64,000 nucleotides of DNA, taken from positions 19,734,001 to 19,798,000 of the forward strand of contig CM073545.1 of the NCBI GenBank assembly GCA_037074615.1, in the 5' to 3' direction. The position numbers were made by a program, and so were the translations under genes. How positions within the stretch are numbered: the first letter of the stretch is position 1; each line of letters opens with the position of its first letter. Shown one piece after another: positions 49,301-62,200 of the stretch. The notes under the pieces were generated by a model. The model saw only the letters and a program-made list of their open reading frames with translations. It was not told where the DNA came from and did no database searches. Origin of the DNA: Leucaena leucocephala (lineage: Eukaryota; Streptophyta; Magnoliopsida; Fabales; Fabaceae).

Positions 49301-50582
49301 TGTCGAGTTCATCTTTGATGGATCTAGTGCAATCTCTTTTGGTAAGCAAAAAACTAACAGTTAACCGATAAGTTTATCTTTGATGTAGTTACACGAAATA
49401 TTTCTTTCGAAATAATTATTTTAAAAAATAAAATAAAATAACTTTCATATATATTGTAAGTTGACTTACCTTATTTACAAATTAAATTGTAACAAAATTG
49501 AATCCCCTGAGATCTTTCCATGTTTAATTTTCTCACGTGTAACATATGAGTCATTTTTCGAGGGAGGACCTCCAAATACCCTATGATATTGAATCTTTTA
49601 TTGAACATATGTAGTGTTAATATAAGTTTCGTTGTTTGGCAAAAAAAAACATAGAAATAATATAGTTCTCTTCTTCATAGAGTAAACGGTTTAATCATAT
49701 TCATTTTTTGACTTATAAAATTACCTTATTTCTATGTTTTGATTATCTCGTTTTCAAAGTTTAGATGCGCATGATTCCGAAATCTTTACAAAACCTAGAA
49801 TTATTATGATGTACTATATTGACCAATATTGATATCCAAAGCTTTTATTGTATTGGCGTGAACCAAGGCATGTATTTGGGAATACATATTGATTGTATTC
49901 CATATCCAAAACAACAGTATGTCCAATTTACTTAGGAGATATTGTGTGGAACATGGACAAATAGGAGGAGTGCAAGAGTGCAACATTGATAATATGCATA
50001 TATGGTAACTTACTGGTAAGTACAGGTTAGAAGTATATAACTAATATATAGTAATATGGGAATATCTTAAAATCACAGTGTTTGTAGTGTGTGTCAGTCA
50101 TCGAGGGGAATATATGACAGCATGGGTCTTCGCACTTGGATCTCACCTGCTCTTTTTTCACAATGAGAGAGAAAACCAACTAAGGCATGTTTCTGTAAAG
50201 TCAAAGTGCATCATTTCTCTCCTCAAAGTCAATGCCATTTCTTCTACACCTGATGATCAGAATCGTATGCATCCCATTTCTTCATCCCCCACATCATTGT
50301 ACTTCCCTTTTCCCTTCTTCACAAAAAAATAAAAAAACACATCCATGCTTAGCTCATCATGTTTCGGATCTCACTCTTCTATTCCCTCGTATCTAGAAAA
50401 TACATGAGTAAAATGGCAAAAAAAAAAACATAACATAATCACATAACCATGACGAGCTTGATGCATTTCTCAGCTGGATAAATATGGCTATCTAAAAATG
50501 GGACTTTCTACAAATCCATCCATGGAATGAATACTACCACCTGCACCTGTCAATACTTATAGTCTGGAAAATTCCACTGCAT
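49301..50582. other. Intergenic region and 3' flank of the SMR gene
   Basis: AT-rich with no recognisable gene. The last 200-250 bp should contain the SIAMESE-related 3' UTR. Confidence 0.45.
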
Positions 50583-51005
50583 TCATTTCTTGAATTTCTT
50601 TATCTGACCGCCAACTTCAAACACGACGGGTCTGGGGAACAAACAATCAATCTCTCTGGACAGATCTAGCAGAAGCACCGGACGAGGAGCTCTTCGTTTC
50701 TTGGACGGAAGTGATTTCGGCTTTCTCGGTGCAGGAGGACACTGCAGCATATCTGATATTCTGTGAATGGCAGACGTCGGAGTCTTCAACCCCTCATCAT
50801 CGCCTTTGTCCTGGTACGGCCCCGGAATTCTGATCTTCAAAGGCGGAGAAGGACGGCGTCGTTTATCCCTACGGTCGTCAGGGTCAGCGGCTGCTCTCCC
50901 TTGCAGTGGATCTTGTGGCCGAGAAGATCTTACTAAGGTGTTGAGGCGGTCCATGTCGTTTAGATCTTTGTCCGAGAGAAAAACTTGGGAATTGGGGAGA
51001 GCCAT
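50583..51005 (-). CDS. SMR: SIAMESE-related cyclin-dependent kinase inhibitor
   Basis: An intronless 140-residue frame, as is usual for this plant-specific family. SIM/SMR proteins bind CDK-cyclin complexes in the nucleus, block mitosis and promote endoreduplication; several respond to stress. Diagnostic motifs are TPTSAIHRI (75-83), corresponding to the family TPTS-x-HKIP block, followed by CPPAPRKPK (89-97) and a basic KKRR patch. REIDCLF (117-123) aligns with the cyclin-contact motif EEIDRFF of other members. The N-terminal 70 residues are longer than in many SMRs and rich in Asp/Arg. It could instead be a distant relative using only the CPPAPRK block, but the order and spacing of three motifs argue for SMR. 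The exact paralog number is not assignable. Confidence 0.75.
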   Translation of the reverse strand: MALPNSQVFLSDKDLNDMDRLNTLVRSSRPQDPLQGRAAADPDDRRDKRRRPSPPLKIRIPGPYQDKGDDEGLKTPTSAIHRISDMLQCPPAPRKPKSLPSKKRRAPRPVLLLDLSREIDCLFPRPVVFEVGGQIKKFKK

Positions 51006-51131
51006 GGGGCAGGAAGATGGGAATTGGGATGAGATGAGCGATGGAAAAGAAAGCTATGTAGACTGAGGAATCAAGAGTAAATAATAAAGAGAGGGGGAGA
51101 GAGAGAGATGCATGGTAGATCAAAGAAAGGA

Positions 51132-51143
51132 GGGGGGGGGGGG
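51132..51143. repeat. G tract (12 G; C tract on the SMR transcript strand)
   Basis: Read directly. It lies 8 bp downstream of the minus-strand TATA box and so at or just before the expected transcription start of the SMR gene. Confidence 0.85.
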
Positions 51144-51150
51144 TGCCATA

Positions 51151-51158
51151 TTATATAA
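51151..51158 (-). promoter_or_regulatory. TATA box of the SMR gene
   Basis: TTATATAA reads the same on both strands and sits about 145 bp upstream of the SMR start codon. The predicted transcription start is near 51120-51125, giving a purine/pyrimidine-rich leader of about 115 nt. Confidence 0.55.
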
Positions 51159-53588
51159 GGGGTATTCTCAACGGTGTTTGGATTTTAGCAGTGAGGCAAA
51201 CGAACTTCATGTGCGTGTGGCCTCATGACTCGTGACTTTCGACAGGAAGAGAGAGAGGCTTTTGATTTGAAACCCCAGTTCGGCGAAGGATCCGATGCAA
51301 CCAAATATTCACTCACACACGACTCTCTCACCCTCTCTCTTTCTAAAATAGGAAGTAAGCGAGGGGATGGAATCATGCTTCTTTATCTTTAATTTATCTA
51401 ACTTTTATATAAAATATCAAATATAGTATTATATATCCTCTATATCAACGAGCGTTCGTCTAAATGAGATAAACTTAAATATGGTATATCAAGTTTTAAT
51501 TCATATAAATATAAAAAATCTGTTTAGAAGATTTATTTCTAATTGAACTCAATAATACTATTTTAATTTAATTTAATTGGTCAGATTATCTTTTAAACTA
51601 CACATATATCCTAAACTATTTCTTCTTTCTTCTCCTTCTTGTTTTTTTTATAATTTTCTTTAGGTTGCCTGAAATTCTCATACATCTATCCACGTCCTTC
51701 TTGTATGAAATTTTCAGGTTTTACCCAGAAAAACTGATGTGAATAGTAAAATAGCAAACCGTGTCTTTTATTCTAGTTATGTGTGTCCGTGCGTGTTAAT
51801 TTTACTTAAAGAATTAAATTAATTTTGTCTTAAATTTAAAACATGCCGTTATAATATATGTTTGAATATTAAACTCGTATCGTAAATCATAAAGTCTATA
51901 TATATATATATTAATATCTAGTAGTAGTTATTAGTGAAATAACTTCAGACTGAGCGGTAACATAAATGGTGTTGATCTTCAATTATTACTTTCCTTAAGT
52001 TCTTTCCCCAGCCAACATCTTAATACAGCCCAATAAGCTAAATGCTGTCTTCCGCAAGAGGGCACAGGTGGCAGGGAAACAAATTGAGAGAGGAAAAATT
52101 AATCAGCTTCTGATCAAATGGTTTCGATACGTCCGGGTTAGTGATCACATATAAATGTTTCCCTTGACCTTTCACTCAGCAATATCGGGCTCTAAAAGGC
52201 ATTCACATTTTCTCCAAATCCAAATGTTTCCCTTTATATTCACACTGATTCCATCTGTGTCTCATCCAAATTTAAATTAATCCAGGTGTGGTTGCTTTAA
52301 CCCTTTTTACAGTAGGAAAGAAGAATCCCCCTTTTCCAACAACATAATTACACTCCCATTCACAGAGATTTGATTGCGTTCTGGAGGCTGATCATTGTTG
52401 ATTTTTTCTGTAAGTAAATCCAGATTCGTTTCAGTGATCTAACTTATGTCGAGGCACATACAAATTAAGGCAGGCGGAGGACTTCAACAAGGAGAATATA
52501 TGGCGTTTTTTTTTAATGAAGTGCATTTGTTTTGAAGATATGTGTGTGTGTGTGTGTCAGTGTATGTGGTATTTGGACAGATGGAAACGTCCAAGATGTG
52601 TTCAACAAGTTGACATGGAGCATAGATAATATATATAAATCCACTTTTACATAAGTTAAAAACAGCTTATAGTCTTTAATCCCTTACCATATTGCATCCT
52701 TCTAGCGTCAAATATAATAACAAAACGAAACATTAAAAGTGTCGCCAAAGTGGAATCCCCGGCGTTTGAATGCTATGGCTATTTTATTATAATTTTGAGA
52801 ATTACATATTAACCCCGGCTATCCCATTTATGATGATGTGGTACGCGCGCGCATGCGTGTATAAAGAGAAATTAGTAGAAACGGATGAGGCCTGGAAGTT
52901 GTTCTTTTCTCGGATTTAACAAGTAGGAGTTACTTCTATAGTTAGATTTATTTTAATGTATATGATTCAATTTGAATTTAAGATATTATATTTAAATAAT
53001 TTAATTTATATTTAAATGATTTAATTTGTTAGTCATTTTTATTTATTGATCCCAAAGTTAAAATTGAAGAAAATATGATGGAGGAGAGAGGAAGTCAAGA
53101 GATTAGGTAAATTTGGTTAGTTGGGATCCTTTGGATTGAGGTTTTGGAATAATAATTTGACTGATCGTTCCTGAGACATATGTGTGAAAGTGACAGGTTG
53201 GAGGTGGGGAAAGCGGAAGTATGTGGGGATTGCTTGGATTTCACCACACAAAGTTAACTTTGTTTTTAATGATGTTATCGACCAAGAAAAACAGGAAATA
53301 GGGAAAAGTCAGAAAAGGACACACGCACTCACTCTAATGGGACATAATTGCCCCCTACAATGCACGCTCATGCTTCATCATTCTGCTTCCTCCTCTCTCT
53401 CTCGCAATCATCATGTTCCCCTTCCCCATCCCTCATTCCATTCCCTTCGGATTTTGCTATTTCTGGACACATACTCCTATCATTAATAGCTTCAGCATAA
53501 GCCCAACAACATAAGGCTACGCGACCCAACGTCGTCCCAAGTTTTTGTTGGGTCCATTAAGTTGGATCCTGCTGATTGGTTTCTTATA
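51159..53588. other. Intergenic region upstream of the SMR gene, no other gene seen
   Basis: AT-rich with a GT microsatellite (about 52540-52557) and TA runs (51898-51910). The 100-codon frame at 53184-53486 has no recognisable domain. Confidence 0.45.
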
Positions 53589-54223
53589 GGACCCATTTAG
53601 ATAAATTTTTAAAAGAAAAAAAAGATTAGACAATTTAAAAAATAATTTTAAAAAAAATTAAAAAAAAAATTCCGGATAAATTAGTGTTTAGATAGATATT
53701 ACTATAATAACTTGTGTAATAAATTACCATAAAATGTATGAGATAAAATAAATAAATTTCACTACTATTAAGCTACTGTGCACGGAGAGTAGTGACAAAC
53801 AATGAGCACTTCGGAGCAGCAAGCATTCCACGGAGACCACCAACGAGCAACGAGCAGCAAAGGATGATGACGAGCAACGACAAAAAAAGCTAGATCTAGA
53901 CAACCAGCGGCAACTTTCGTTCATCATCCCATGCTTCTTTCACTTCAACTGACGACTAGTGACGCGAAAGTGACCAACGACACTGCAGAGAGAGAAGAGA
54001 AGAGGGACAAAAGCTGAGAGTGAGTGTTAGAAAAAGTAGGGATAAAATAATAATTATGTAGTTCATAAGCTCTTTTACTGTTTTATAAATTATTCTTATG
54101 AGCTTATTCAAAACTCTAATTTTAAACGATAATTTAGTCCATAAGCTATTTTAGATAAATATAACTGTTTGTTTTAAAATTTCTTAAACTAAAATTTAAA
54201 CTAGAAACCCTTTTACAACATAT
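53589..54223 (-). mobile_element. hAT-like MITE, copy 2 (inverted, different centre)
   Basis: Its reverse complement aligns with the element at 9455-9994. Shared blocks are 'aaattttaaaacaaac', 'ttttgaataa', 'cagtaaaagagcttatg' and the terminal 'ttttttttc...ttttaaaa' followed by the gg-rich end. Its centre (about 53770-54010) is a GC-rich block full of AGCAACGAGCA-like repeats that copy 1 lacks. The ends are approximate and the target-site duplication is unclear. Confidence 0.5.
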
Positions 54224-55692
54224 ATTTTATATAAAACTAAAATGGCACGTAATAAAATGACGTTCACTTTGTCTGCAAAGGGTTTATTTATTTAATATAA
54301 AGATTAACATGTTGCGGAACCAAAAGTATTAGTCCGCCCAGGACACGGAACCACGCCCTTATTGTCCCCTCCCGCATAATTCAAACTTAAATTTGGTAAT
54401 TGTTCCACTAACTCCCAAATTAGGTAAACGGTGACTCACTCGAGATTTTGTTTTCTTTTCGAAATTTCCTTTATGCCTTTAGTGTTTTAAAAGCTTGAAC
54501 TAGATTTAAATAGTGTACTTTATTATTATAACAACGGTGATACAAAATATGCTAGTTTGGGAGGAAAGGGTGGAGGTGGGAATTTAAATAGTAGTAAAGG
54601 TGGAGTTGAAATGTTGAAGTTTGACCGGAACTTGGAAAAGAACCACAGATCGTAACGACACGCGTAAGGGGGAACATGGATCTCGTTTCAACAATGGTCG
54701 GGCCTCACCTCGCCGATATGATTCAACAATGTCGTGGACATGAGTGCTCCGACTCTTTGATTTATAAACCCAAACACGGTGAAGGCTAGCTTTCATTTGG
54801 GCGTGCATGCTTTCCGTCTCATTTACAAAATTTTCAACCCATCTCACATATATCACGACACCTTAATCCCCCGCCCCCTCTACAGGATCTCCAGGTGAAT
54901 TTCTCTTCTGCAACATTCATCCCTTGCATTTCCCTATTTCTGAATTCAAATTCTGCTTCCCAATTATGTCCTTTTGCCCCTCTGAAACTTGAATTCCCTC
55001 CGCTACTCTCAATATCAATCGATGCTTGTGGATCTGTGCCTGCGGTTCGTGAAGTAATGTTGACTACTGTGTCTTAATTTGTTTGATTGCTCACATTGTT
55101 GCCGAAACTAATTTAATTAGTTAATTATATATGCACGTACATCTATTTTTTACCTAATTAACCTTTAAGCGGGCTGAAATAATAACAATTAGTCATTATT
55201 TTTAGCATGTGTTCTTCAAGATATATGTGCATGCCACAATGATACTTTTTGGTGGACAATGTCATCAAGGATTTTGTTGTTTGTAGAGCCAATTGACGAT
55301 TGTTTTCTCCTTTCTAATAAATCCCTCCTGTTCTCCTTTTCCCTGTTTAAAACTCAGAAGGACCAAGAATCAATTTTTGAAATGCCTAGGAGTGCTTGAT
55401 GTTGCTATACCCATTGAATAAAAGAAGGATACAGTAGTAACAAGGATAGATTACGTTTTATTGCAGAATGCACGTAGAAATATTTAGATTTGGATGCTAC
55501 AAGGGAGGGTTTAATTTCTAATGCCAAATTTATCACACAAATGCCATAAGATCCGCGGAAATATTGGAGCAAGTCATGCTCATGAACAGTGTAAACCGGT
55601 TTCAAATTTGTTAGATGTCTATACATTTGCTCATGTCCTTGGGCAGAATTTTGTAATTGAAATGGCATGCTTGGTCCAGCAGGAGATAATAA
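54224..55692 (+). other. Actin promoter and probable 5' leader with leader intron
   Basis: There is no coding frame. A donor-like 'ctccag^gtgaatttct' at about 54895 and an acceptor-like 'ggtccagcag' ending at about 55681 would remove roughly 785 bp and leave a 12-nt piece before the actin ATG. Plant actin genes typically have such a leader intron, so this is plausible but not proved here. Confidence 0.4.
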
Positions 55693-56802
55693 ATGGCGGA
55701 CGCAGAGGATATTCAGCCACTCGTCTGTGATAATGGGACGGGAATGGTTAAGGTACAATCTCCGGAAATCGTTAATTAGTTACTACTATACCGGTGAATG
55801 ATGCGATTGGATTTAAAACTAATGCCCTGTGACTCTACTGCATCAGGCTGGATTCGCTGGAGACGATGCTCCAAGGGCGGTGTTCCCCAGCATTGTTGGC
55901 CGTCCACGTCACACGGGTGTGATGGTCGGGATGGGCCAGAAAGATGCGTATGTAGGAGATGAAGCTCAGTCGAAGCGTGGTATATTGACTCTGAAATATC
56001 CCATCGAGCATGGTATTGTGAGTAACTGGGATGACATGGAAAAGATCTGGCACCACACCTTCTACAATGAACTCCGTGTCGCCCCAGAGGAGCACCCCGT
56101 TTTACTCACCGAAGCACCCCTCAATCCCAAGGCTAATCGTGAGAAAATGACCCAAATCATGTTCGAGACCTTCAACACCCCCGCCATGTACGTCGCCATC
56201 CAGGCCGTTCTCTCCTTGTACGCCAGTGGCCGTACAACTGGTCAGTCATTTTTCATTCTCATTAATTTCAGGGCCATATTATCCTATGAGTTCCCTGCAT
56301 TTTAACAACGTTAATGAACCGTGAAGGTATTGTTCTGGACTCTGGAGATGGTGTGAGCCACACTGTGCCCATATACGAGGGCTATGCCCTACCACATGCC
56401 ATTCTGCGTCTTGACTTGGCAGGGCGTGACCTCACTGATGCTTTAATGAAGATTCTGACGGAGCGTGGTTATTCCTTCACCACCACCGCTGAGCGTGAAA
56501 TCGTGAGGGATGTGAAGGAGAAGCTGGCTTATATTGCCCTTGACTATGAACAAGAGCTTGAAACTTCAAAGACCAACTCTGCCGTTGAGAAGAGCTATGA
56601 GTTGCCCGACGGACAGGTCATCACCATCGGCGCTGAGCGTTTCCGATGTCCTGAGGTCCTCTTCCAGCCGTCCATGATCGGAATGGAAGCTGCGGGCATT
56701 CATGAGACCACGTACAATTCTATCATGAAGTGCGATGTTGATATCAGGAAGGACTTGTACGGGAACATTGTGCTCAGCGGGGGATCTACCATGTTCCCGG
56801 GG

Positions 56803-56834
<32 letters not shown>

Positions 56835-57115
56835 TTTGGCCCCGAGCAGCATGAAGATCAAGGTGGTTGCTCCGCCGGAGAGAAAGTACAGTGTCTGGAT
56901 CGGTGGCTCCATCTTGGCTTCTCTCAGCACTTTCCAACAGGTTCGGATCTTCTTCTTACCATGCCATGAACTCTAGTGGCTTCATATATAATAACACTAT
57001 TAATTAATTACGGCATGTTAATAAAGGGGAACTTACGTTTGAGATGCAGATGTGGATTGCGAAGGCGGAGTACGATGAGTCCGGGCCTTCAATTGTGCAC
57101 AGGAAATGCTTTTAA
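55693..57115 (+). CDS. ACT: Actin (complete, four coding exons)
   Basis: The CDS is join(55693..55752, 55847..56240, 56327..56940, 57050..57115), 377 residues, the exact length of plant actins. Actin polymerises into cytoplasmic filaments that drive organelle movement, vesicle transport and tip growth. The introns fall after Lys-20, within Gly-152 and after Gln-356, the three conserved plant actin positions. Landmarks are [20 protein letters not shown], the phosphate-binding loop [33 protein letters not shown] and the terminal [11 protein letters not shown]. No substitutions at nucleotide-binding positions stand out. The MADAEDIQP start resembles vegetative/constitutive subclasses, although '[16 protein letters not shown]' is a somewhat variable region; the expression class cannot be read from sequence. 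Confidence 0.96.
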
Positions 57116-57867
57116 GTGGGGCTTATGGTCTTCATATCTAGCAATTAATGCAATTGCCATCAATTTGCTTTTCTTTTTTTTACCATGTTTATTCAGGGGA
57201 AAGTGGATTTTGTTTGAGGACGGGTTAAATTCTTTCGTTCTTTTGTTTTAAATCAATACCGAGTCGATGCCATTCTTCTCTCTCTCTCTCTTGGGTATCT
57301 TGGGCCCCATCGCATTTACTAATCGAATTTAATCTTAGCAGCATCCCAGCCCAGGATATCAACAGCAGTACGTTTCAATCAATATCGATCTAAATAAATA
57401 TTATGCGCTTTACGCTTTATTCAACGGCAAATTTGGAATTTTTTGTTATGTTGTATATTGGGCTCATTACATGAATGTTTTGTCCTTTTCATTTTATTTT
57501 GCAATTTTTGTTCTTTAATTTCATTCCAATTTTAATTTTGTCATTTTCTTCGTTTGATCAATAATTTTTGGAATAAATTAATTTCTGAGATGCTCAAATT
57601 AAAAAAAGACAAATGAAATATGAACAAAGAATAGTTTTTAAATTGGAATATAAGATAATATTAGAATTAAGAGGAAAGAATAATGAAAATAAATATAAGT
57701 TAAAAACCAAACAAAAGATGAAAGAAGGATAAAATAAATTCTGGTCACATCGTAAAAAAGTGGGTGGCTTGTTTTGAGGATGAATGTATCAGAAATAGAA
57801 ATTAGGGAGGAAGGGTGAGGAAAAGGGGTATTAGGAATAAATTTCGTTCGTTAATAGGTGTAAAAAT
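57116..57867. other. Actin 3' UTR and AT-rich flank
   Basis: A T-rich 3' UTR to roughly 57500, then A/T-rich DNA without a gene. Confidence 0.45.
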
Positions 57868-58043
57868 AGAACGAAATCTTCACTCCTCTTAAATAATATT
57901 AATATCGGATATGACGAGTCGTCAATTATTCTCAAGCGTAAACCTAAACACTTAAAAATTATGATGTCTTTCTAAGCGTCGCGATTGGAACAACAATAAA
58001 GTGATATGCCCTAAGGATCGAACACACTCTAAATGGTCGTATA
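57868..58043 (+). repeat. Unclassified dispersed repeat, copy 2
   Basis: Related to 10056-10239 and to the neighbour at 58121-58310 by a shared series of blocks (acgaaatct, atgacgagtcgtc, taaacctaaacacttaaaa). There is no coding capacity. Confidence 0.5.
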
Positions 58044-58120
58044 TCTCACCTTTTCGCCAACTGAAGCCATGAACGATGGGTAATATTTTTGTTTGTTATA
58101 AATTTTTTGAAAAGGAATTT

Positions 58121-58310
58121 GGTTCACCCATAATCTAAAAGTATGACGAAATCTCCTTTCTTCCTAAACGATACTAATGTCGGGTAGGGCGAGCCGTCTA
58201 TTACTTTCAGGCATAAATTTAAGCACCTAAGAGCTAAGATACATCCCTAAACATCATTACTGTAATTATAAAAAATAATATTCTCTAGAGATCGAATATA
58301 TTTTAAATAG
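58121..58310 (+). repeat. Unclassified dispersed repeat, copy 3
   Basis: This is the copy closest to 10056-10239: 'cgaaatctcctttctt', 'cgatactaatgtcggg', 'cgtctattac' and 'aataatattctctaga' are all in order. It lies about 80 bp after copy 2 in the same orientation. Confidence 0.55.
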
Positions 58311-58460
58311 TTATATGATAGTAGGACCACAGCGTCTCAGTCAAAATGGTTGGGCTGCGTCGATTAGTTTTGGGCTACAATTTTCATACCCATGAAGCCA
58401 ACTTACCTTCCATCCTGAAAATGAAACTCTATGGCCATTATAACAAAAAAATAAAATTAT

Positions 58461-58614
58461 CTGAGTTCGTCAAAATAATAAGCAGTTTGGTATCATTTAA
58501 ATGAGGTCTGCCTATTGAGAAACTCACTTACCATAATTAGGTACGAGATACAAATCGTATCTAAATATAGTTAGGATAAATCTCTATAAACTGAGTAGGT
58601 AAAAAAAAAAAAAA
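58461..58614 (+). mobile_element. tRNA-derived SINE with internal deletion
   Basis: Same family as at 47491-47679. About 35 bp are missing between 'aaatgaggtc' and 'tgcctattga', which removes the B-box and so would abolish pol III transcription from this copy. It ends in a 13-14 bp A run. Confidence 0.7.
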
Positions 58615-59232
58615 CTTCTATTGCCAGTTCCGCGGCATCATGCTGATGTGTTGGCGGCGGTAAGCTGTTAGAAAAAGGAAATCTTAGAGAAGGACCTTAC
58701 TTAATTTTAAATTTTATACGTACATGATTTATTTTTTAAAATTCTAAAAGTTCCATCTCAATTCATAAAATGATTTTGCAAAAACAATCGGACATGTTTA
58801 TATATATTGAAATTAATGTAATTATTTGAGTTGGGAATAGGATTTTTTTATTAATTTATATTCATAGACGATAGATTGATGCAACATTCCTAAAGGATTA
58901 AAAAACTGGAAGTTGGCTTTGGAAAAAATTGTGCGGAGCAAGACACTGTCACTGATATATATATATATATACATATAATTGATTACCCGGGAGATAAAAG
59001 CGAAACGAACCAATGTAGCGGCTTCCAATTCCGCCGCATCACGAGGCAACACCGGCACACGGCTCCCCGTTGAAGTGAGCCCAAAGTCAAGCCTTCCAGT
59101 TTGGAAGAAAAGCAATCAACGCATCAGCAGTCTGTGGCCACCGGAAACCCCTTCCATGGCGTCTCGCCGCCTTTCCCCCTGACTTTGCCCTTTGCCTTCC
59201 AGGGAGCCACCACCTCCCAGCTACCCCAGCCC

Positions 59233-62200
59233 ATGGAAGAATGTACTGAATCCGTGTACGTTGCTGTCGGAAAGTCGGTGGACAAAGCTGTCCATTTGCT
59301 TCGTTGGACATTTAGCCGCTTTAGCAACTCACAAATTTGCATTCTCCATGTTCATCAACTTTCCTCTATGATCCCCACTCTTTGTAAGTCTGAGCTTCCA
59401 CCCTTCTGGGTGCTTTCGTCTCCGTTTCGAACTTGTAACCTATAATTTGGGAACTGCCAAGTCTTATCTGCAGCAATTTAGCTCATCTCTGCTCAATTCT
59501 GTTTTGGAATTCTTCGGTTTAGTTTTTCGTTCTAGCCAAATTTCAATCCTACGCTGTAAATTAACCTCGATTTGTTGACCAGTTGGAAAATTGCCGGCAA
59601 CCCAAGCAAATCCTGAGGTCGTTTCTGCTTTTAGAAGAGAGGAAAGAGAACAGACCACAAGGCTTTTGGAAAAAGATCTGAGCATTTGCCGTGCAGCTAA
59701 GGTATCCATATCTTCGCCTATCTATATTCACTGATTAAGAAAGTTAATATTTTTTTCCCTCCTTGCTTTATTCCAGATATTGGCATATCAGGTTTCTTGG
59801 TTGGTTTATAAAGTTTTATCATATTGGATTGGAATTGTAGAGTTTTATTTTCCTTGATTATCCCTCCTTAGTACAGCCGATCTATTTGGTATAAAATAAT
59901 GAGATAATCCCCGAGGAAATCTCTTTTTGTTTATGTGTATAACCGAGTTCTATCTCAGCTGTTTACATATCGTGAAAATTCATTTATGGTTCCGTTTCTG
60001 TACCAAAATTTGCGCGTATGTTTTTTATCTAGAAAAATTAGGTAGTCATTCTTACAGTAAAAAAAAAAATCCATTTACCTTTCGCTAAATGCACTCTTAT
60101 TCATATCTACTAATTGTGTTTTAGGGAATCACATGCAATCAGATTCAAAGTGGGTTTAAAAAACTTTTATTTTCTGACGTTGCTGAGAGCGGCTTGGAGG
60201 GAACAAATTTGATTCCTAGGAAGAGCACTAAGTGCATGCCCAACCACGCTCGAAATGCTGTTTTGTAGGGGAAAAGAGCCCAACTTTGCATTTTGCGAGA
60301 TATTTTTAAATCTAGTTCTTTATTAACTAGTCACTTTGTTTTAATGCCCTTTGCTTTCAAAATATGCGCAACAATACAGTTGAAATTTGTGTATATTTCC
60401 CTTTTATAGAAAATGCAATATGTATAATAAATCTATTATTAATGAATTTCTTTAAAAGTAACTTCTTTCAGGTTATGGCAACCAGTTTGATAGGTGAAGG
60501 TGAGCAAGTGCACAAAGGAATTGTTGATTTAATTATCAGGCATGGTGTTAGGAAGCTTGTTATAGGAGCAGCGCCCGAGAAGTAAGTCATGCCTTGATTG
60601 TATACTGATTCTTCACTGAAAATCACATTGCTATTTTAGTATGCACAAATCAAACAAGATTTCTGATTGTCATAAAAAATGATTGGATAAAATGCAGTCG
60701 CATGAAGGTGAAAAGGAATTCCAAGAAAGCAAATTATGCTGCCAAGAATGGTCCCCCATTCTGTGAGATATGGTTTATCCACAAGGGTAAAGACATATGG
60801 GCAAGAGAAGCTTCTGAAAATCCCTGTTCCTTATCTTCACAATCTCAACCTGAGATTGCTGCCTCAGACAGCTTGGTAACCAGATCATTTCAATATGGCG
60901 AGAGTGAATTAGTCCATAGATCAAATTCTGCAAGAATTGCAATCTGTACTGGAACTGGTAGTTGGTCTCGGTGAAATCTTAGAAACAGATGCAACTTCTT
61001 CATCCAAATCATCCACTAGTACCAGTCACTGTTCTCCCCAAAGTTCTACTAGGGGTTATTTAGAGACGACTTCTGATGTTGAAGAAGATAGACTTCGTAA
61101 TCAACTTGCTGAAGCCAAAATAGAAATTGAGGCTGCGAAAGATAAGGGTTTTGCGGAGCTTTTGAAATGCAAGAGACTTGAAGCAGAAGCTATGGAGGCC
61201 ATAAAGAAGGTAAGCATAACCATTAGCAAAGAAACCTATGCTCTTTCTGTTTACTAAAGGGAAACTGGACAATTGAATTGTTGCCTTACCGGGAAGCATC
61301 AAGTATAACCTTTTTTATATGTTTTAAAGAAATTCTGACAAAGTGATTCAATGAAAAGAGAGAAGTAATCAACAGAATACTGGCTTACTTTGGGCTGTTC
61401 AGTAAACTTGTTCAGGTGGAAATAATAGAACAGACCTGGAAAACAAAGTATAGTTAGTGATAAATGACAATATTAATTGTTCATTATGATTATATTCTGA
61501 GCCTCATGACTTTTGTCCCAACCTTGTGAATTCTTTCTATTAGAGATCATGATAAAAATATTCGAGTCTTCACAACAACTTAAACTTTTTGAGTTGAATT
61601 TGTCTTTGACACTCTTTCATCCGGGTCGATATGCTTGAATCTGCTTTGCATGTGAAGTAAAGCTAAGAAAGGAGGCAGAAAATGCGCTGCAAGCCACAGT
61701 ATAGTAGCAACAAAAGCTCTTGGATGAGAGTGAAGAAGTTGCCAGTGTGCTACAGAGGACCATGAGAAATATTGCCCTTCTGGACAGTCGTGCACAGGGA
61801 GCAAAACGCAGGCATGATGAAGCTGCAGAGGAGTTATTATTAATTCAAGCATCCATATCAACCCTGTGACATGAAAAGCAGCAGATCGGGAGACAAAAAA
61901 TGGAAGCCCTCCGCTGGCTTGAGCGATGGAAAAGTCAGGGACATTTTGGAGCTGCACATTGCCATGGGGTCATTGAATTTGCTGAAGAATTACCTGAGTT
62001 AGCAGAATTTTCACTTTCATATCTTCAAAATGCTACGTGCAATTTTTCTAAGAGCTTCAGAATTGCACAGGGAGGATATGGTTGCATTTACAAGGGGGAA
62101 ATGCTGGGTAGAACAGTTGCTATTAGGAAGTTCCATCCACATAACATGCAAGGACCGGCTGAGTTTCATCAAGAGGTCAGTTGCCCATAACAGTTTTTCT

